From NCBI RefSeq assembly GCF_016612505.1, contig NZ_JAENRR010000003.1, forward strand, positions 1 to 64,000: 64,000 bases of DNA. Direction: 5' to 3'. The notes beneath the pieces were generated by a model. It did not search any database. It was not told the DNA's origin and saw only the letters and a list, made by a program, of their open reading frames with translations. Of this stretch, positions 37,869 through 46,531 are shown piece after piece. Position 1 is the stretch's first letter; the number at the start of each line of letters is the position of its first letter. A program made the position numbers and the translations under genes. Source of the DNA: Carboxylicivirga marina (GTDB taxonomy: Bacteria > Bacteroidota > Bacteroidia > Bacteroidales > Marinilabiliaceae).

Positions 37869-38024
37869 GTAGCCGGTAATATTTGCACGGTTTAACGTTT
37901 TTGTGTACTGTTTAAAAGAATAAAACAGGCTTAATACGAAAGTTACCTGCCATTAATGATTGAACCCATGTCGCGAATAAGAATCTGGCAAATGGCTGTA
38001 ATTAATAATCTTAAGAACTAAAAT

Positions 38025-39491
38025 ATGAAAAAAATGTTTCTTCCAGGCTTTTTACTAGTCGCTTTAGTGTTAGTAAGTGCTTGTGCAACAGATAAAGAAT
38101 ATAATGCTAAGCCCAATGTATTATTGCTCTATATGGATGACCTTCGCCCTCAGTTAGGGTGTTATGATAACACACAAGCGTTATCACCAAATATTGATGC
38201 TTTGGCTAGTAATGGCATAACATTCACAAATGCGTATTGTAATGTGGCGGTTTGTGGAGCATCCAGAGCGAGTATGTTAACGGGAATGCGCCCTACAAAA
38301 AATCGGTTCAGGAATTACAATACCTTTGTTCAGGAGGATACACCCGAAGCCATTACTTTACCTCAATTGTTTAAAAACAATGGATATACTACCATTTCAA
38401 ACGGAAAAATATACCATCATCTGGATGATCGGATTAGTGATTGGGATGAGGTATGGCGTCCATATGCTTTTGAAAAAAATCCTGAAGGTTTGGCTCCAAC
38501 AGACTGGTGGCAGTCACTATGGAGAGATTATATGTTGCCTGAGAATATAGAGGTTTATAAGACTACCGATCGAGGGCCTGCTTTCGAAAGTGCAGATGTT
38601 AATGATACGGCCTATATTGATGGTTTAATGACACAAAAGGTGATCAGAGACTTGGTTAAATTAAAGAAGGAAGATAAACCGTTTTTCCTGACAGCTGGTT
38701 TTATCAGTCCCCACTTACCATTTAACGCACCCTCGCATCACTGGGATAAATACAGCCGTGATAGCATTCAACAGCCTTACAATAATTTTATTCCTGAAAA
38801 TGCCCCATTGTTATCTATTTCACAATCAAACGAACTACGCCAGTATACCAGTATTCCTCCCAAAGGAGAGCAGGTGAGTGACTCGACAGCTATAAGTCTG
38901 ATTCATGGGTATTATGCAACGGTTAGTTACGTTGATGTTTTGATAGGCCATATTCTGAGCAAATTGAAAGAATTGGAATTGGATAAAAATACGATTGTTA
39001 TCTTAGTGTCCGACCATGGTTATAACCTACAAGAACATACCCAATGGGCAAAATGGACGAGCCATCGAACATCAATGCAAGTGCCACTCATAATATCATC
39101 TCCATTCTTAAAACATAAACATATCACCGATGCGTTGGTTGAGCTGGTTGATATTTATCCAACGCTGGCTGAATTGTGCGGATTGCCGGTGCCTGAAAAT
39201 CAATTGGAAGGAGCCAGTTTGCTACAAATATTGAATGGGAAGGATTTAAAGGGTAAAGATCACGTGTTTATAAATAACGCAAACGCATATACCGTTAAAA
39301 CGTCCAAGTATTGTTATACGGAATTCATTAACCCTAAGAATGATAAAACCATCGCCCGTACCTTATATGATCACCAAAGTGATCCGGATGAAAATGTAAA
39401 TGTAGCAGAAGATATAGCATATAAAGAGGTGGTGGTTCATATGCATGGTATATTGCATACTGCCTATGAAAAAAATGTGTATGGAAAATAG
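38025..39491 (+). CDS. S1-family sulfatase, lipoprotein (iduronate-2-sulfatase-like)
   Basis: A 488-aa paralog of the first sulfatase in the window. Lipoprotein signal (LVLVSACATD), MDDLRPQLGCY for metal binding, formylglycine motif CGASR (Cys about 77), NGKIYHH, and SDHGYNLQEHTQWAKWT. Compared with the first sulfatase, the second metal/active-site block reads NLQEHTQW rather than HLGDHGLW. It lies after the HEAT-repeat sulfatase with a 156-bp gap and before a terminator. Confidence 0.93.
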   Translation: MKKMFLPGFLLVALVLVSACATDKEYNAKPNVLLLYMDDLRPQLGCYDNTQALSPNIDALASNGITFTNAYCNVAVCGASRASMLTGMRPTKNRFRNYNTFVQEDTPEAITLPQLFKNNGYTTISNGKIYHHLDDRISDWDEVWRPYAFEKNPEGLAPTDWWQSLWRDYMLPENIEVYKTTDRGPAFESADVNDTAYIDGLMTQKVIRDLVKLKKEDKPFFLTAGFISPHLPFNAPSHHWDKYSRDSIQQPYNNFIPENAPLLSISQSNELRQYTSIPPKGEQVSDSTAISLIHGYYATVSYVDVLIGHILSKLKELELDKNTIVILVSDHGYNLQEHTQWAKWTSHRTSMQVPLIISSPFLKHKHITDALVELVDIYPTLAELCGLPVPENQLEGASLLQILNGKDLKGKDHVFINNANAYTVKTSKYCYTEFINPKNDKTIARTLYDHQSDPDENVNVAEDIAYKEVVVHMHGILHTAYEKNVYGK

Positions 39492-39651
39492 AAATGGGCT
39501 AAGATTTTAGTATGCATGATGAGAGTCTGATTTCCCTCATCTATCACTCCGGGTTACTAACATTTGAACCCTCAAAGTATTTATGGTCATTTATAAGGAA
39601 ACCTCCTGAAGTAACAAATACCAGATATATTTTTAATGATTCATAAAATGG

Positions 39652-39687
39652 CAGCCCGTATATTCTTTATTTGGGCTGTTGTTTTAT
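39652..39687 (+). terminator. Terminator before the large HTCS-box operon
   Basis: CAGCCC (39652-39657) pairs with GGGCTG (39673-39678), followed by TTGTTTTAT. The 379-bp gap it sits in also holds the HTCS-type box; the stretch 39492-39650 shows nothing clear. Confidence 0.65.
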
Positions 39688-39724
39688 AAGGGTTTGTAAC
39701 TATTATACAGTCGTTTTTTTAACC

Positions 39725-39788
39725 GTACGATTTTCTAAAAAAAACGTACAATGCTTTCTGATTTTGTATAGCGATTCCCCTTTCTTGC
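39725..39788 (+). promoter_or_regulatory. HTCS-type box and promoter of the ten-gene operon (copy 3 of 5)
   Basis: GTACGATTTTCT (39725) and GTACAATGCTTTCTGATTT (39746) are 21 bp apart, separated by an A-tract. A weak -7 (TTTCTTGC, 39781-39788) lies at the same distance as in the other copies. It drives GH105 and probably the nine genes behind it. Confidence 0.65.
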
Positions 39789-39870
39789 ATCTTATATCAA
39801 AGTCGATTTTTGATTTGGTTTATAGTCAAGAAGCGAATGTATAGTAAATGATAATTGATGTAAAATAGAA

Positions 39871-41019
39871 ATGAATATGAATAGTTGGCAAAAAATATCG
39901 GTGACCATTTTATTCCTTGCCTTGGGATGGGGAATATCCGCTCAGGAATCATTCGACCTGACTAAATGGCCTGAAGGTAAAACACCGGAACAGATAGGCA
40001 TGAGAATCGCCAATAAGTATCTCTCTTTACCGCATTCGCATTGGGGAAAGTATCGTAAGGCTGCGAATCGGATTACCTACCCTGATGTCTGCACATGGTT
40101 AGGAGGACTTTGGTTTGCCAAGGCAACACACAATGAGGATTTGCTCACCCGTCTCGAAGAACGTTTCCTGCCTCTGTATAGCGATGAGAAGCACTTGCTC
40201 CCCACGCCTGATCATGTTGATAACAATGTATTTGGTGCAGTGCCTTTAGAGCTGTACCTGCAGGGAAAAGGAAAACCCTATTTAGAGCTTGGCCTTTATT
40301 ATGCCGACAGCCAGTGGGAAGTGCCGGCAGATGTTAAACCAGAGCAAAAGGATTATGCCGACAAAGGATATTCCTGGCAAACCAGAATTTGGATTGATGA
40401 CATGTTCATGATCACCGCAGTGCAGACACAAGCTTACCGTGCTTCAGGTGATCGAACGTATATCGACCGTGCAGCCAAAGAGATGGTTTTGTATCTGGAC
40501 GAAATCCAATTGAAAAATGGTTTGTTCCATCATTCGCCGGATGCCCCCTTTGCCTGGGGAAGGGGTAATGGATGGATGGCCGTAGGCATGGCTGAATTGT
40601 TGAGAGCCCTGCCGGATGACCATCCGCACAAGGCGCGTATTATGCAAGGTTACCTCAAAATGATGGCTACTTTGCTTACTTATCAGGCAGAAGATGGCAT
40701 GTGGCGTCAACTTATTGATGACACAGATTCTTGGAAGGAAACATCTGGAACTGCCATGTTTACTTATGCTTTAATCAGAGGTGTAAAGAACGGATGGCTT
40801 GATGAGAAAAGCTATAGTATCGCCGCCCGTAAGGGGTGGCTGGCCTTAACGGCTTATTTAAACGACGAAGATAAGCTTACAGAAGTGTGTGGTGGTACGA
40901 ATATCGGTTTCGATCGGACTCATTATATGAACAGGCCAAGGATTGAAGGCGACCTGCATGGACAAGCTCCTTTTTTGTGGTGTGCGGCCGCACTGCTTGG
41001 GACAAATGTTAACTTTTAA
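39871..41019 (+). CDS. GH105 unsaturated uronyl hydrolase, secreted
   Basis: A 382-aa protein (ATG 39871 or 39877) with a signal peptide ending GWGISAQ. GH105/GH88-type alpha-barrel motifs: TRIWIDDMFMITAVQTQAYR with the catalytic-region Asp, FAWGRGNGWMAVGMAELL and TSGTAMFTYALIRGV. It differs clearly from the GH105 at 25490, so the two probably take different unsaturated uronides or linkages (inference). First gene of the HTCS-box operon and 11 bp before the beta-propeller gene. Confidence 0.92.
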   Translation: MNMNSWQKISVTILFLALGWGISAQESFDLTKWPEGKTPEQIGMRIANKYLSLPHSHWGKYRKAANRITYPDVCTWLGGLWFAKATHNEDLLTRLEERFLPLYSDEKHLLPTPDHVDNNVFGAVPLELYLQGKGKPYLELGLYYADSQWEVPADVKPEQKDYADKGYSWQTRIWIDDMFMITAVQTQAYRASGDRTYIDRAAKEMVLYLDEIQLKNGLFHHSPDAPFAWGRGNGWMAVGMAELLRALPDDHPHKARIMQGYLKMMATLLTYQAEDGMWRQLIDDTDSWKETSGTAMFTYALIRGVKNGWLDEKSYSIAARKGWLALTAYLNDEDKLTEVCGGTNIGFDRTHYMNRPRIEGDLHGQAPFLWCAAALLGTNVNF

Positions 41020-41030
41020 TTATCCTGATT

Positions 41031-42305
41031 ATGAATAAGATTCTATATTTCCTGTTCTTTACTGTTATAGCGATTGGTTGTAACGATAAAGTTGATGTAG
41101 ATCCTGATAAAGAACTTAAAGAAGAGGACAATGAAGTAACTGAGATAGAGCAAAATCCTGCTATGATTATACCCCCTAATTATGAGGGTTTTAAACCACC
41201 GGCTGCAGGGGAATGGTTTACTGATCCGGCATTTGGTACGCCAATCAAGCGGCTAAGCGATGAACAAAACATTCTAGGTTGGAACAGTGAACGGGCCATG
41301 TTTAGTGCTGACGACAAATATTTCGCTATTGCTAAAAGTAACCCATACAAACTCGGTTTGTTCGATGGCAGAACGGGTGATTTTATTAAAGATTTACCAG
41401 TTTCATGGAAAGACAACTCCGAATTCCGATGGAGCTATGATCCGCAGATGTTGGTCTATCCTAAGGAGAACAGGTTAATGGCCTACAATGTGGAGACTGA
41501 TGAAGAAACCATTCTAAAAGAGTTTCCTGAAACATTAGGAAAAGGAAAAAGGAACCGTTTATGCGGTGGCGACGGCAATGATTTCGACGATTCCGGCGAA
41601 TGGCTACTTCTAAACATGGGAGACACCATGTTTGCGTATAATATTCGTACCGGTGAAGAAGGACCAAAGAAGGATATGTCAGCATATGATTGGAATTACT
41701 GTACACTCAGTGCCAGTGGAAATTACATATTAGCCAACACGGAAGATCAAGGACAGGTTTTGTTTAACAGAAACTGGGATTTCTTACGTACAATCTTGCC
41801 CAATAATTCGCATTTAGATTTTGGGTATTTAAACGGCACTGAGGAGTGTTTGGTTTCCCGTATTCCTGAGTGGAATGATGGTAAGTTATGGTGGGCAGAA
41901 CATGGTGTGGGTAATGGTAGCTTTCTGGCTGCACGTCTGTCAGATGGAAAAATATTCGAATTGTTAAGGACTACCAAGTGGTTTAGCCCGATGGTTTCTG
42001 CAGTAGCGGGATCTAACAAGCAATATGTTTGTTTGGCCATGAGAGGGCATGATCTCGATCCTACCCAAGAATGGCACCCCTATTTTGGAGAGCTGATTTT
42101 GTTACCACTTAAGACCGGAGAGATTAAACCAATACGTCTGGCGCATCACCGTTGCCGAAATGTAGAAGGGGGCATTGATTTTTGGAATCAACCAGAACAA
42201 TGGATCAATCATGCCGGTGACCGCCTCTTTTTTAGAAGCAACATGGATAATTTTTTAAATGAAGATGCCAAACACGACTTATATATGATCGAGCTAGACT
42301 TGTAG
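41031..42305 (+). CDS. Uncharacterised beta-propeller lipoprotein
   Basis: A 424-aa protein with a lipoprotein signal (TVIAIGCND lipobox). After a short acidic linker it has repeated propeller-like blades: FTDPAFGTPIKRLSDE, ERAMFSADDKYFAIAK, LCGGDGNDFDDSGEWLLL, LSASGNYILANTEDQ, WINHAGDRLFFRSNMDN. The layout recalls beta-propeller oligogalacturonate or ulvan lyases, but I do not recognise the family and cannot name catalytic residues. Conserved acidic and Asn/His clusters between blades (CGGDGNDFDD, INHAGDRLFF) are shared with the paralog at 52745. A glycan-binding or lyase role is inferred from context. Confidence 0.7.
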   Translation: MNKILYFLFFTVIAIGCNDKVDVDPDKELKEEDNEVTEIEQNPAMIIPPNYEGFKPPAAGEWFTDPAFGTPIKRLSDEQNILGWNSERAMFSADDKYFAIAKSNPYKLGLFDGRTGDFIKDLPVSWKDNSEFRWSYDPQMLVYPKENRLMAYNVETDEETILKEFPETLGKGKRNRLCGGDGNDFDDSGEWLLLNMGDTMFAYNIRTGEEGPKKDMSAYDWNYCTLSASGNYILANTEDQGQVLFNRNWDFLRTILPNNSHLDFGYLNGTEECLVSRIPEWNDGKLWWAEHGVGNGSFLAARLSDGKIFELLRTTKWFSPMVSAVAGSNKQYVCLAMRGHDLDPTQEWHPYFGELILLPLKTGEIKPIRLAHHRCRNVEGGIDFWNQPEQWINHAGDRLFFRSNMDNFLNEDAKHDLYMIELDL

Positions 42306-42351
42306 ATAGATTTAGCAGAGAAAAAGGTAGAAAAAAACAATAAAATAGGTA

Positions 42352-42441
42352 ATGAAACGAGCATGATAAAAGATTTCTCACGCATGAGGATGCTTGAATT
42401 CTGCGAGTTCCATGCGACCATAAAAAACAAAATTTAAACGC
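42352..42441 (+). repeat. Intergenic repeat unit, copy 1 (90 bp)
   Basis: The unit begins ATGAAACGAGCATGA, contains TCACGCATGAGGATG and GAGTTCCAT, and ends AATTTAAACGC before the next unit. Exactly 90 bp, tandem with copy 2, between the beta-propeller and GH3 genes. Confidence 0.75.
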
Positions 42442-42531
42442 ATGAAACGAGCCATGAGTATACGTTACTCACACATGAAGATGATTGTTTCTGGCGAGTT
42501 CCATATGGCAAATGAAAGAAAATATAATCAT
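42442..42531 (+). repeat. Intergenic repeat unit, copy 2 (90 bp)
   Basis: ATGAAACGAGCCATGAG at the left, TCACACATGAAGATGATT and GAGTTCCATATGGC inside, ending TATAATCAT directly before ATG 42532 of the GH3 gene. It stays open in the GH3 frame, giving a false upstream start at 42442. Confidence 0.75.
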
Positions 42532-44847
42532 ATGAAACATAGTATAATATTTCTGTTTGTAATAGTCGGTGTTATTGGATGTAACAACGTCGACAGCTAT
42601 AATAATCCACTCTATTTGGATGCATCAGCTCCTGTTAAAGAGAGAGTAAATGACCTTATGGGTCGTATGACGCTTGAAGAAAAGGTAGCCCAAATGTGTC
42701 AGTATGTGGGTTTGGAGCATATCAAAAAAGCAGAGAAAAACCTCACCAAAGAGGAGATGGCCAATAGTGACGCCCATGGGTATTATCCTGGCCTTCACTC
42801 TTCGGAAATAGCAAAAATGGTTGAGCAGGGAATGATTGGCTCTTTCCTGCACGTTCTTGACGTTAATGAAGCGAACTACCTGCAAACTTTGGCTCAGAAA
42901 AGCAGGTTGAAAATACCTTTGCTTTTAGGTGATGATGCCATTCATGGCTGTGGATTGGTGAATGGAGCAACGGTTTACCCAACGCCAATTTCTTTGGCCA
43001 GCACCTGGGATACAGCACTGGTAAAAAAAATGTCAGTTGAAACGGCCCGGGAAATGAGAGCCACAGGTTCGCATTGGAACTTTACACCCAATATTGATTT
43101 GGCCAGAGATGCCCGATGGGGACGAGTTGGAGAGACTTTTGGCGAAGATCCCTGTTTGGTTTCAGCAATGGGCGTGGCAATGATTAACGGTTTACAGCAA
43201 GGTGATTTTACAGGAGACCAAAAAGTATTGGCTTGTGGAAAACATTTGCTGGGCGGAGGAGAATCCATTAACGGCATTAATGCTGCACCAACCGAACTTT
43301 CAGAAAGAACCATTCGTGAGTTGCACTTGCCTCCTTTCAAGGCGGCTGTTGATGCAGGTGTTTTTACGGTGATGACTGCTCATAATGAGTTAAACAGAAT
43401 TCCATGCCATGCCAACAAATGGTTGATGCAGGATATAATGCGTGATGAATTTGGTTTTGATGGCTTTTATGTGAGCGACTGGATGGATATTGAGCGACTT
43501 AAAAATACACACTTCGTCGCAGAAACACAAAAAGATGCGTGTTTTATCACGATTGAGGCCGGAATGGATATGCACATGCACGGACCGGGTTTTCTCGAAC
43601 CTACTTTAGAGTTGATTAAAGAAGGAAAGCTTTCTGAAGAACGTATTGATGCGAGTGTCCGCTTAATTTTAGAGGCTAAATTTAAACTGGGTCTTTTTGA
43701 AAAACAGCAAATAACAGAGCAAGAAACTTCCGAAGCTCTTTTTGCGGAAGAGCATCAAATAACAGCCTTGGAGGCCGCCCGAAAATCAATTGTACTTTTG
43801 AAAAACACCGGAATACTTCCTCTGAAGAAAGAGAAATACAAAAACATACTGGTAACCGGACCAAATGCCAATAATCAAACTATTTTAGGCGACTGGGCTT
43901 TTAAGCAGCCGGATGAAAATGTTACCACCATTCTTGAAGGGATAAAGCAAATAGACGATCAGGTCAACATAATGCACTATGACTATGCGTGGGATTTTCG
44001 TAAGAAGTCGGAAAAACAAGTAACTGAAGCAACGGCAATGGCTCAAAAAGCCGATTTAGCCATTGTGGTAGTTGGCGAAAACTCGGGACGATGGATGAAA
44101 GACCGGAAAGAAAGATCCTGTGGAGAAAACTACGACAGGGATAACCTACAGTTGGTAGGTTTGCAGCAGCAGTTGGTTGAATCCATCTATAATACCGGAA
44201 CACCAACCATAGTGGTTTTAGTAAATGGGCGACCCCTATCAACGACATGGATTGCAGACCATGTCCCTGCATTGATTGAAGCATGGGAACCCGGCTGTTT
44301 CGGTGGGCAGGCTGTTGCAGAGATTCTTTATGGCGATGTAAACCCGTCAGGAAAATTGCCGATGACAGTGCCTCAGAGTGTTGGGCAGATAAAGATGTTT
44401 TACAACCACCAGCCATCGCATTATTTCCGCAACTATGTCAATAACAAAACAGGAGATTTATTTTCATTTGGCTATGGCTTGTCTTACAGTACTTTTGAAT
44501 ATGCCGAGCCTGTGTTGTCAAACTCTGCCATCAATAAAAATGAATCCATTGAAATTTCAGTTGAGATAACCAATTCATCGGATATTGATGGTGAAGAGGT
44601 CGTTCAATTGTATATCCAGGATCAATATGCTTCTGTATGTCGCCCTGTAAAGGAGCTAAAGGACTTTAAACGCATTGCTATAAAAGCAGGTCAAACACAA
44701 AAAGTGAGTTTTACGATTACGCCTGATATGTTGTCCTTTTTAGATATAGACATGAATCCTATAATCGAAAAAGGAACTTTTATTGCCATGATCGGAGGTT
44801 CATCGCGTAATGAGGATTTGAGAAAAATAGAGTTCGAAGTTAAGTAA
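42532..44847 (+). CDS. GH3-family glycoside hydrolase, lipoprotein
   Basis: About 771 aa from ATG 42532, where a lipoprotein signal begins (MKHSIIFLFVIVGVIGC). The upstream in-frame ATG 42442 lies in the repeat and is rejected. GH3 order: (beta/alpha)8 domain with LLGDDAIHGCG and nucleophile Asp in GFYVSDWMD, then alpha/beta sandwich (ILVTGPNANNQ, VVVGENSGRW) and fibronectin-III-like C-terminal domain (EEVVQLYIQDQYASVCRPVKEL). Acts on terminal beta-linked glucose or xylose; beta-xylosidase is attractive here but not shown. Confidence 0.93.
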   Translation: MKHSIIFLFVIVGVIGCNNVDSYNNPLYLDASAPVKERVNDLMGRMTLEEKVAQMCQYVGLEHIKKAEKNLTKEEMANSDAHGYYPGLHSSEIAKMVEQGMIGSFLHVLDVNEANYLQTLAQKSRLKIPLLLGDDAIHGCGLVNGATVYPTPISLASTWDTALVKKMSVETAREMRATGSHWNFTPNIDLARDARWGRVGETFGEDPCLVSAMGVAMINGLQQGDFTGDQKVLACGKHLLGGGESINGINAAPTELSERTIRELHLPPFKAAVDAGVFTVMTAHNELNRIPCHANKWLMQDIMRDEFGFDGFYVSDWMDIERLKNTHFVAETQKDACFITIEAGMDMHMHGPGFLEPTLELIKEGKLSEERIDASVRLILEAKFKLGLFEKQQITEQETSEALFAEEHQITALEAARKSIVLLKNTGILPLKKEKYKNILVTGPNANNQTILGDWAFKQPDENVTTILEGIKQIDDQVNIMHYDYAWDFRKKSEKQVTEATAMAQKADLAIVVVGENSGRWMKDRKERSCGENYDRDNLQLVGLQQQLVESIYNTGTPTIVVLVNGRPLSTTWIADHVPALIEAWEPGCFGGQAVAEILYGDVNPSGKLPMTVPQSVGQIKMFYNHQPSHYFRNYVNNKTGDLFSFGYGLSYSTFEYAEPVLSNSAINKNESIEISVEITNSSDIDGEEVVQLYIQDQYASVCRPVKELKDFKRIAIKAGQTQKVSFTITPDMLSFLDIDMNPIIEKGTFIAMIGGSSRNEDLRKIEFEVK

Positions 44848-44908
44848 TGGTATTTGATGAGGGCGTGAATAACAGTCCAGCCTGATTAATTCATACCTGA
44901 AAATTGGA

Positions 44909-46489
44909 ATGGTAATGAAAGTGAAATTAATTTTAGGAGTATTAGCCATCGGCGTATTGTCCGTCTTACTTCTCTCTTGTGAGAATGAACAAAAACAGAA
45001 ACGTCCAAACATTCTGTTCATCATGGCAGATGATCATACATCGCAATCCATTTCGGCTTATGGAACCATTTTTGGAGACATATTTACCACTCCAAATATA
45101 GATCGGTTGGCAAATGAAGGTATGATATTCAACAACGTATATTGTACCAACGCTATATGTGGTCCAAGCAGGGCAACCATTCTTACCGGGAAATATAGCC
45201 ACGTAAATAGTTACTTTAAAAATGAAAGTGGCGGGCAGTTTAACGAAAAACAATGGACTTTTATAAAGGCCTTGAACGATAATGGATATCAGACTTCACT
45301 CTTTGGTAAATGGCACCTTGGTTCTGAACCGGTTGGTTTTGACTATTTCAAGTATCACAATAATAAGAGTCAGCAGGGCGATTATTATGATCCTTTGTAT
45401 AATGAGAATGGAAAAAATGTCAGAGAAGAAGGTTATGCAACGACCCTAACAGGCGACTTTATTTTGAACTGGCTGGAGAATGGACGTGACAAGGATAAGC
45501 CTTTTGCAGCTTTGCTTCATTTCAAAGCACCACATCGTCCCTGGAAACCTGAAGAAAAGTATAAAGATCTGTTCAAAGGCATAGAGATGCCCTATCCCGA
45601 TAATTTTAATGATGATTATAAAGGACGTGAACTTACTGCCGGTGATACCTGGATGACCATGGACTATTTCAATCGAATTGATATGAAAGTAACAGCTCCG
45701 GAAGGACTCGAAGGGAAAGAGTTATGGCAATGGAAAACACATGGAAACAATCCGGATGAAGCATGGTTACCCGAAGGTTGTAAAACACAGGAAGAGGCTC
45801 GTAAATGGAAATACCAGCGATATATTAAAGATTACCTGGCCTGTGTCAAGTCGGTTGATGACAATGTAGGACGCGTATTAGATTATTTGGATGCGAACGG
45901 TTTGGCCGAGAATACCATTGTTGTTTACACCGGTGATCAAGGTTTTTATCTAGGTGAACATGGATGGTTTGATAAACGATTTATGTACGAAACATCCTCT
46001 AAAATGCCATTCATTGTTCGTTATCCTGAAAAAGTAGCAGCTAAATCTCAAAGTAACGATATCATTACCAATGCCGATTTTGCACCAACACTGCTTGATT
46101 TTGCTAATGTTGATGTTCCTGAAGCAATACAAGGTCGAAGCTTTGCTGAGAACCTGCAAGGTCAAACACCTGCCGATTGGCGAAAAAGCTATTATTATCA
46201 GTATTACGAGTATCCTTTTTGGCATCATGTGCAACCTCATTATGGCGTGAGAAACGAACGATATAAGTTGATTCATTTTTATTATAATATGGATGTGTGG
46301 GAATTTTATGATCTGGAGAAAGATCCAAATGAAATGAATAATGCCATTGCCGATCCTGCTTATGCAGAAATAATTAAGGAGATGAAGATTGATATTGTGA
46401 ACCATCAGAACAACTTGTGTATTGATAAGTCACTTGGCGTTATGCGCACTATGACTGATGCTGAATTAGGATTGGTAGGCGGGCACTAG
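44909..46489 (+). CDS. S1-family sulfatase, lipoprotein (N-acetylglucosamine-6-sulfatase-like)
   Basis: A 526-aa sulfatase (ATG 44909 or 44915) with lipoprotein signal (VLLLSCEN). MADDHTSQSISAYG for metal binding, formylglycine motif CGPSR (Cys about 84), FGKWHLG, and TGDQGFYLGEHGWFDKRF as the second metal block. The Asp-His-Thr-Ser opening and GDQGFYLGEHGWFDKRFMYE are typical of S1 enzymes near GlcNAc-6-sulfatases; the actual sugar may differ. It sits 61 bp after GH3 and 24-42 bp before the next sulfatase. Confidence 0.93.
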   Translation: MVMKVKLILGVLAIGVLSVLLLSCENEQKQKRPNILFIMADDHTSQSISAYGTIFGDIFTTPNIDRLANEGMIFNNVYCTNAICGPSRATILTGKYSHVNSYFKNESGGQFNEKQWTFIKALNDNGYQTSLFGKWHLGSEPVGFDYFKYHNNKSQQGDYYDPLYNENGKNVREEGYATTLTGDFILNWLENGRDKDKPFAALLHFKAPHRPWKPEEKYKDLFKGIEMPYPDNFNDDYKGRELTAGDTWMTMDYFNRIDMKVTAPEGLEGKELWQWKTHGNNPDEAWLPEGCKTQEEARKWKYQRYIKDYLACVKSVDDNVGRVLDYLDANGLAENTIVVYTGDQGFYLGEHGWFDKRFMYETSSKMPFIVRYPEKVAAKSQSNDIITNADFAPTLLDFANVDVPEAIQGRSFAENLQGQTPADWRKSYYYQYYEYPFWHHVQPHYGVRNERYKLIHFYYNMDVWEFYDLEKDPNEMNNAIADPAYAEIIKEMKIDIVNHQNNLCIDKSLGVMRTMTDAELGLVGGH

Positions 46490-46531
46490 TGAAATTGAAG
46501 ATGTAATTGCACAATGTTTAAAAAAAAAATA

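Noticed and set aside
42460-42500. Phage coat-protein-type RNA hairpin (ACATGAGGAT-like words in the repeats)
   Set aside because: Only a short word matches; the flanking bases do not form the needed stem and the match varies between copies.
42442-42531. N-terminal extension of GH3 from ATG 42442
   Set aside because: The extension is a repeat unit found elsewhere outside coding sequence, and the signal peptide starts at 42532.
42975-43340. Antisense 121-aa reading frame inside GH3
   Set aside because: It lies fully within a well-supported enzyme gene on the opposite strand and matches no family.
43964-44416. Antisense 150-aa reading frame inside GH3
   Set aside because: Shadow of the GH3 coding frame; composition and lack of any recognisable motif argue against a gene.
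45950-46405. Antisense 151-aa reading frame inside a sulfatase
   Set aside because: Opposite-strand shadow of a sulfatase with intact active-site motifs; no start context.
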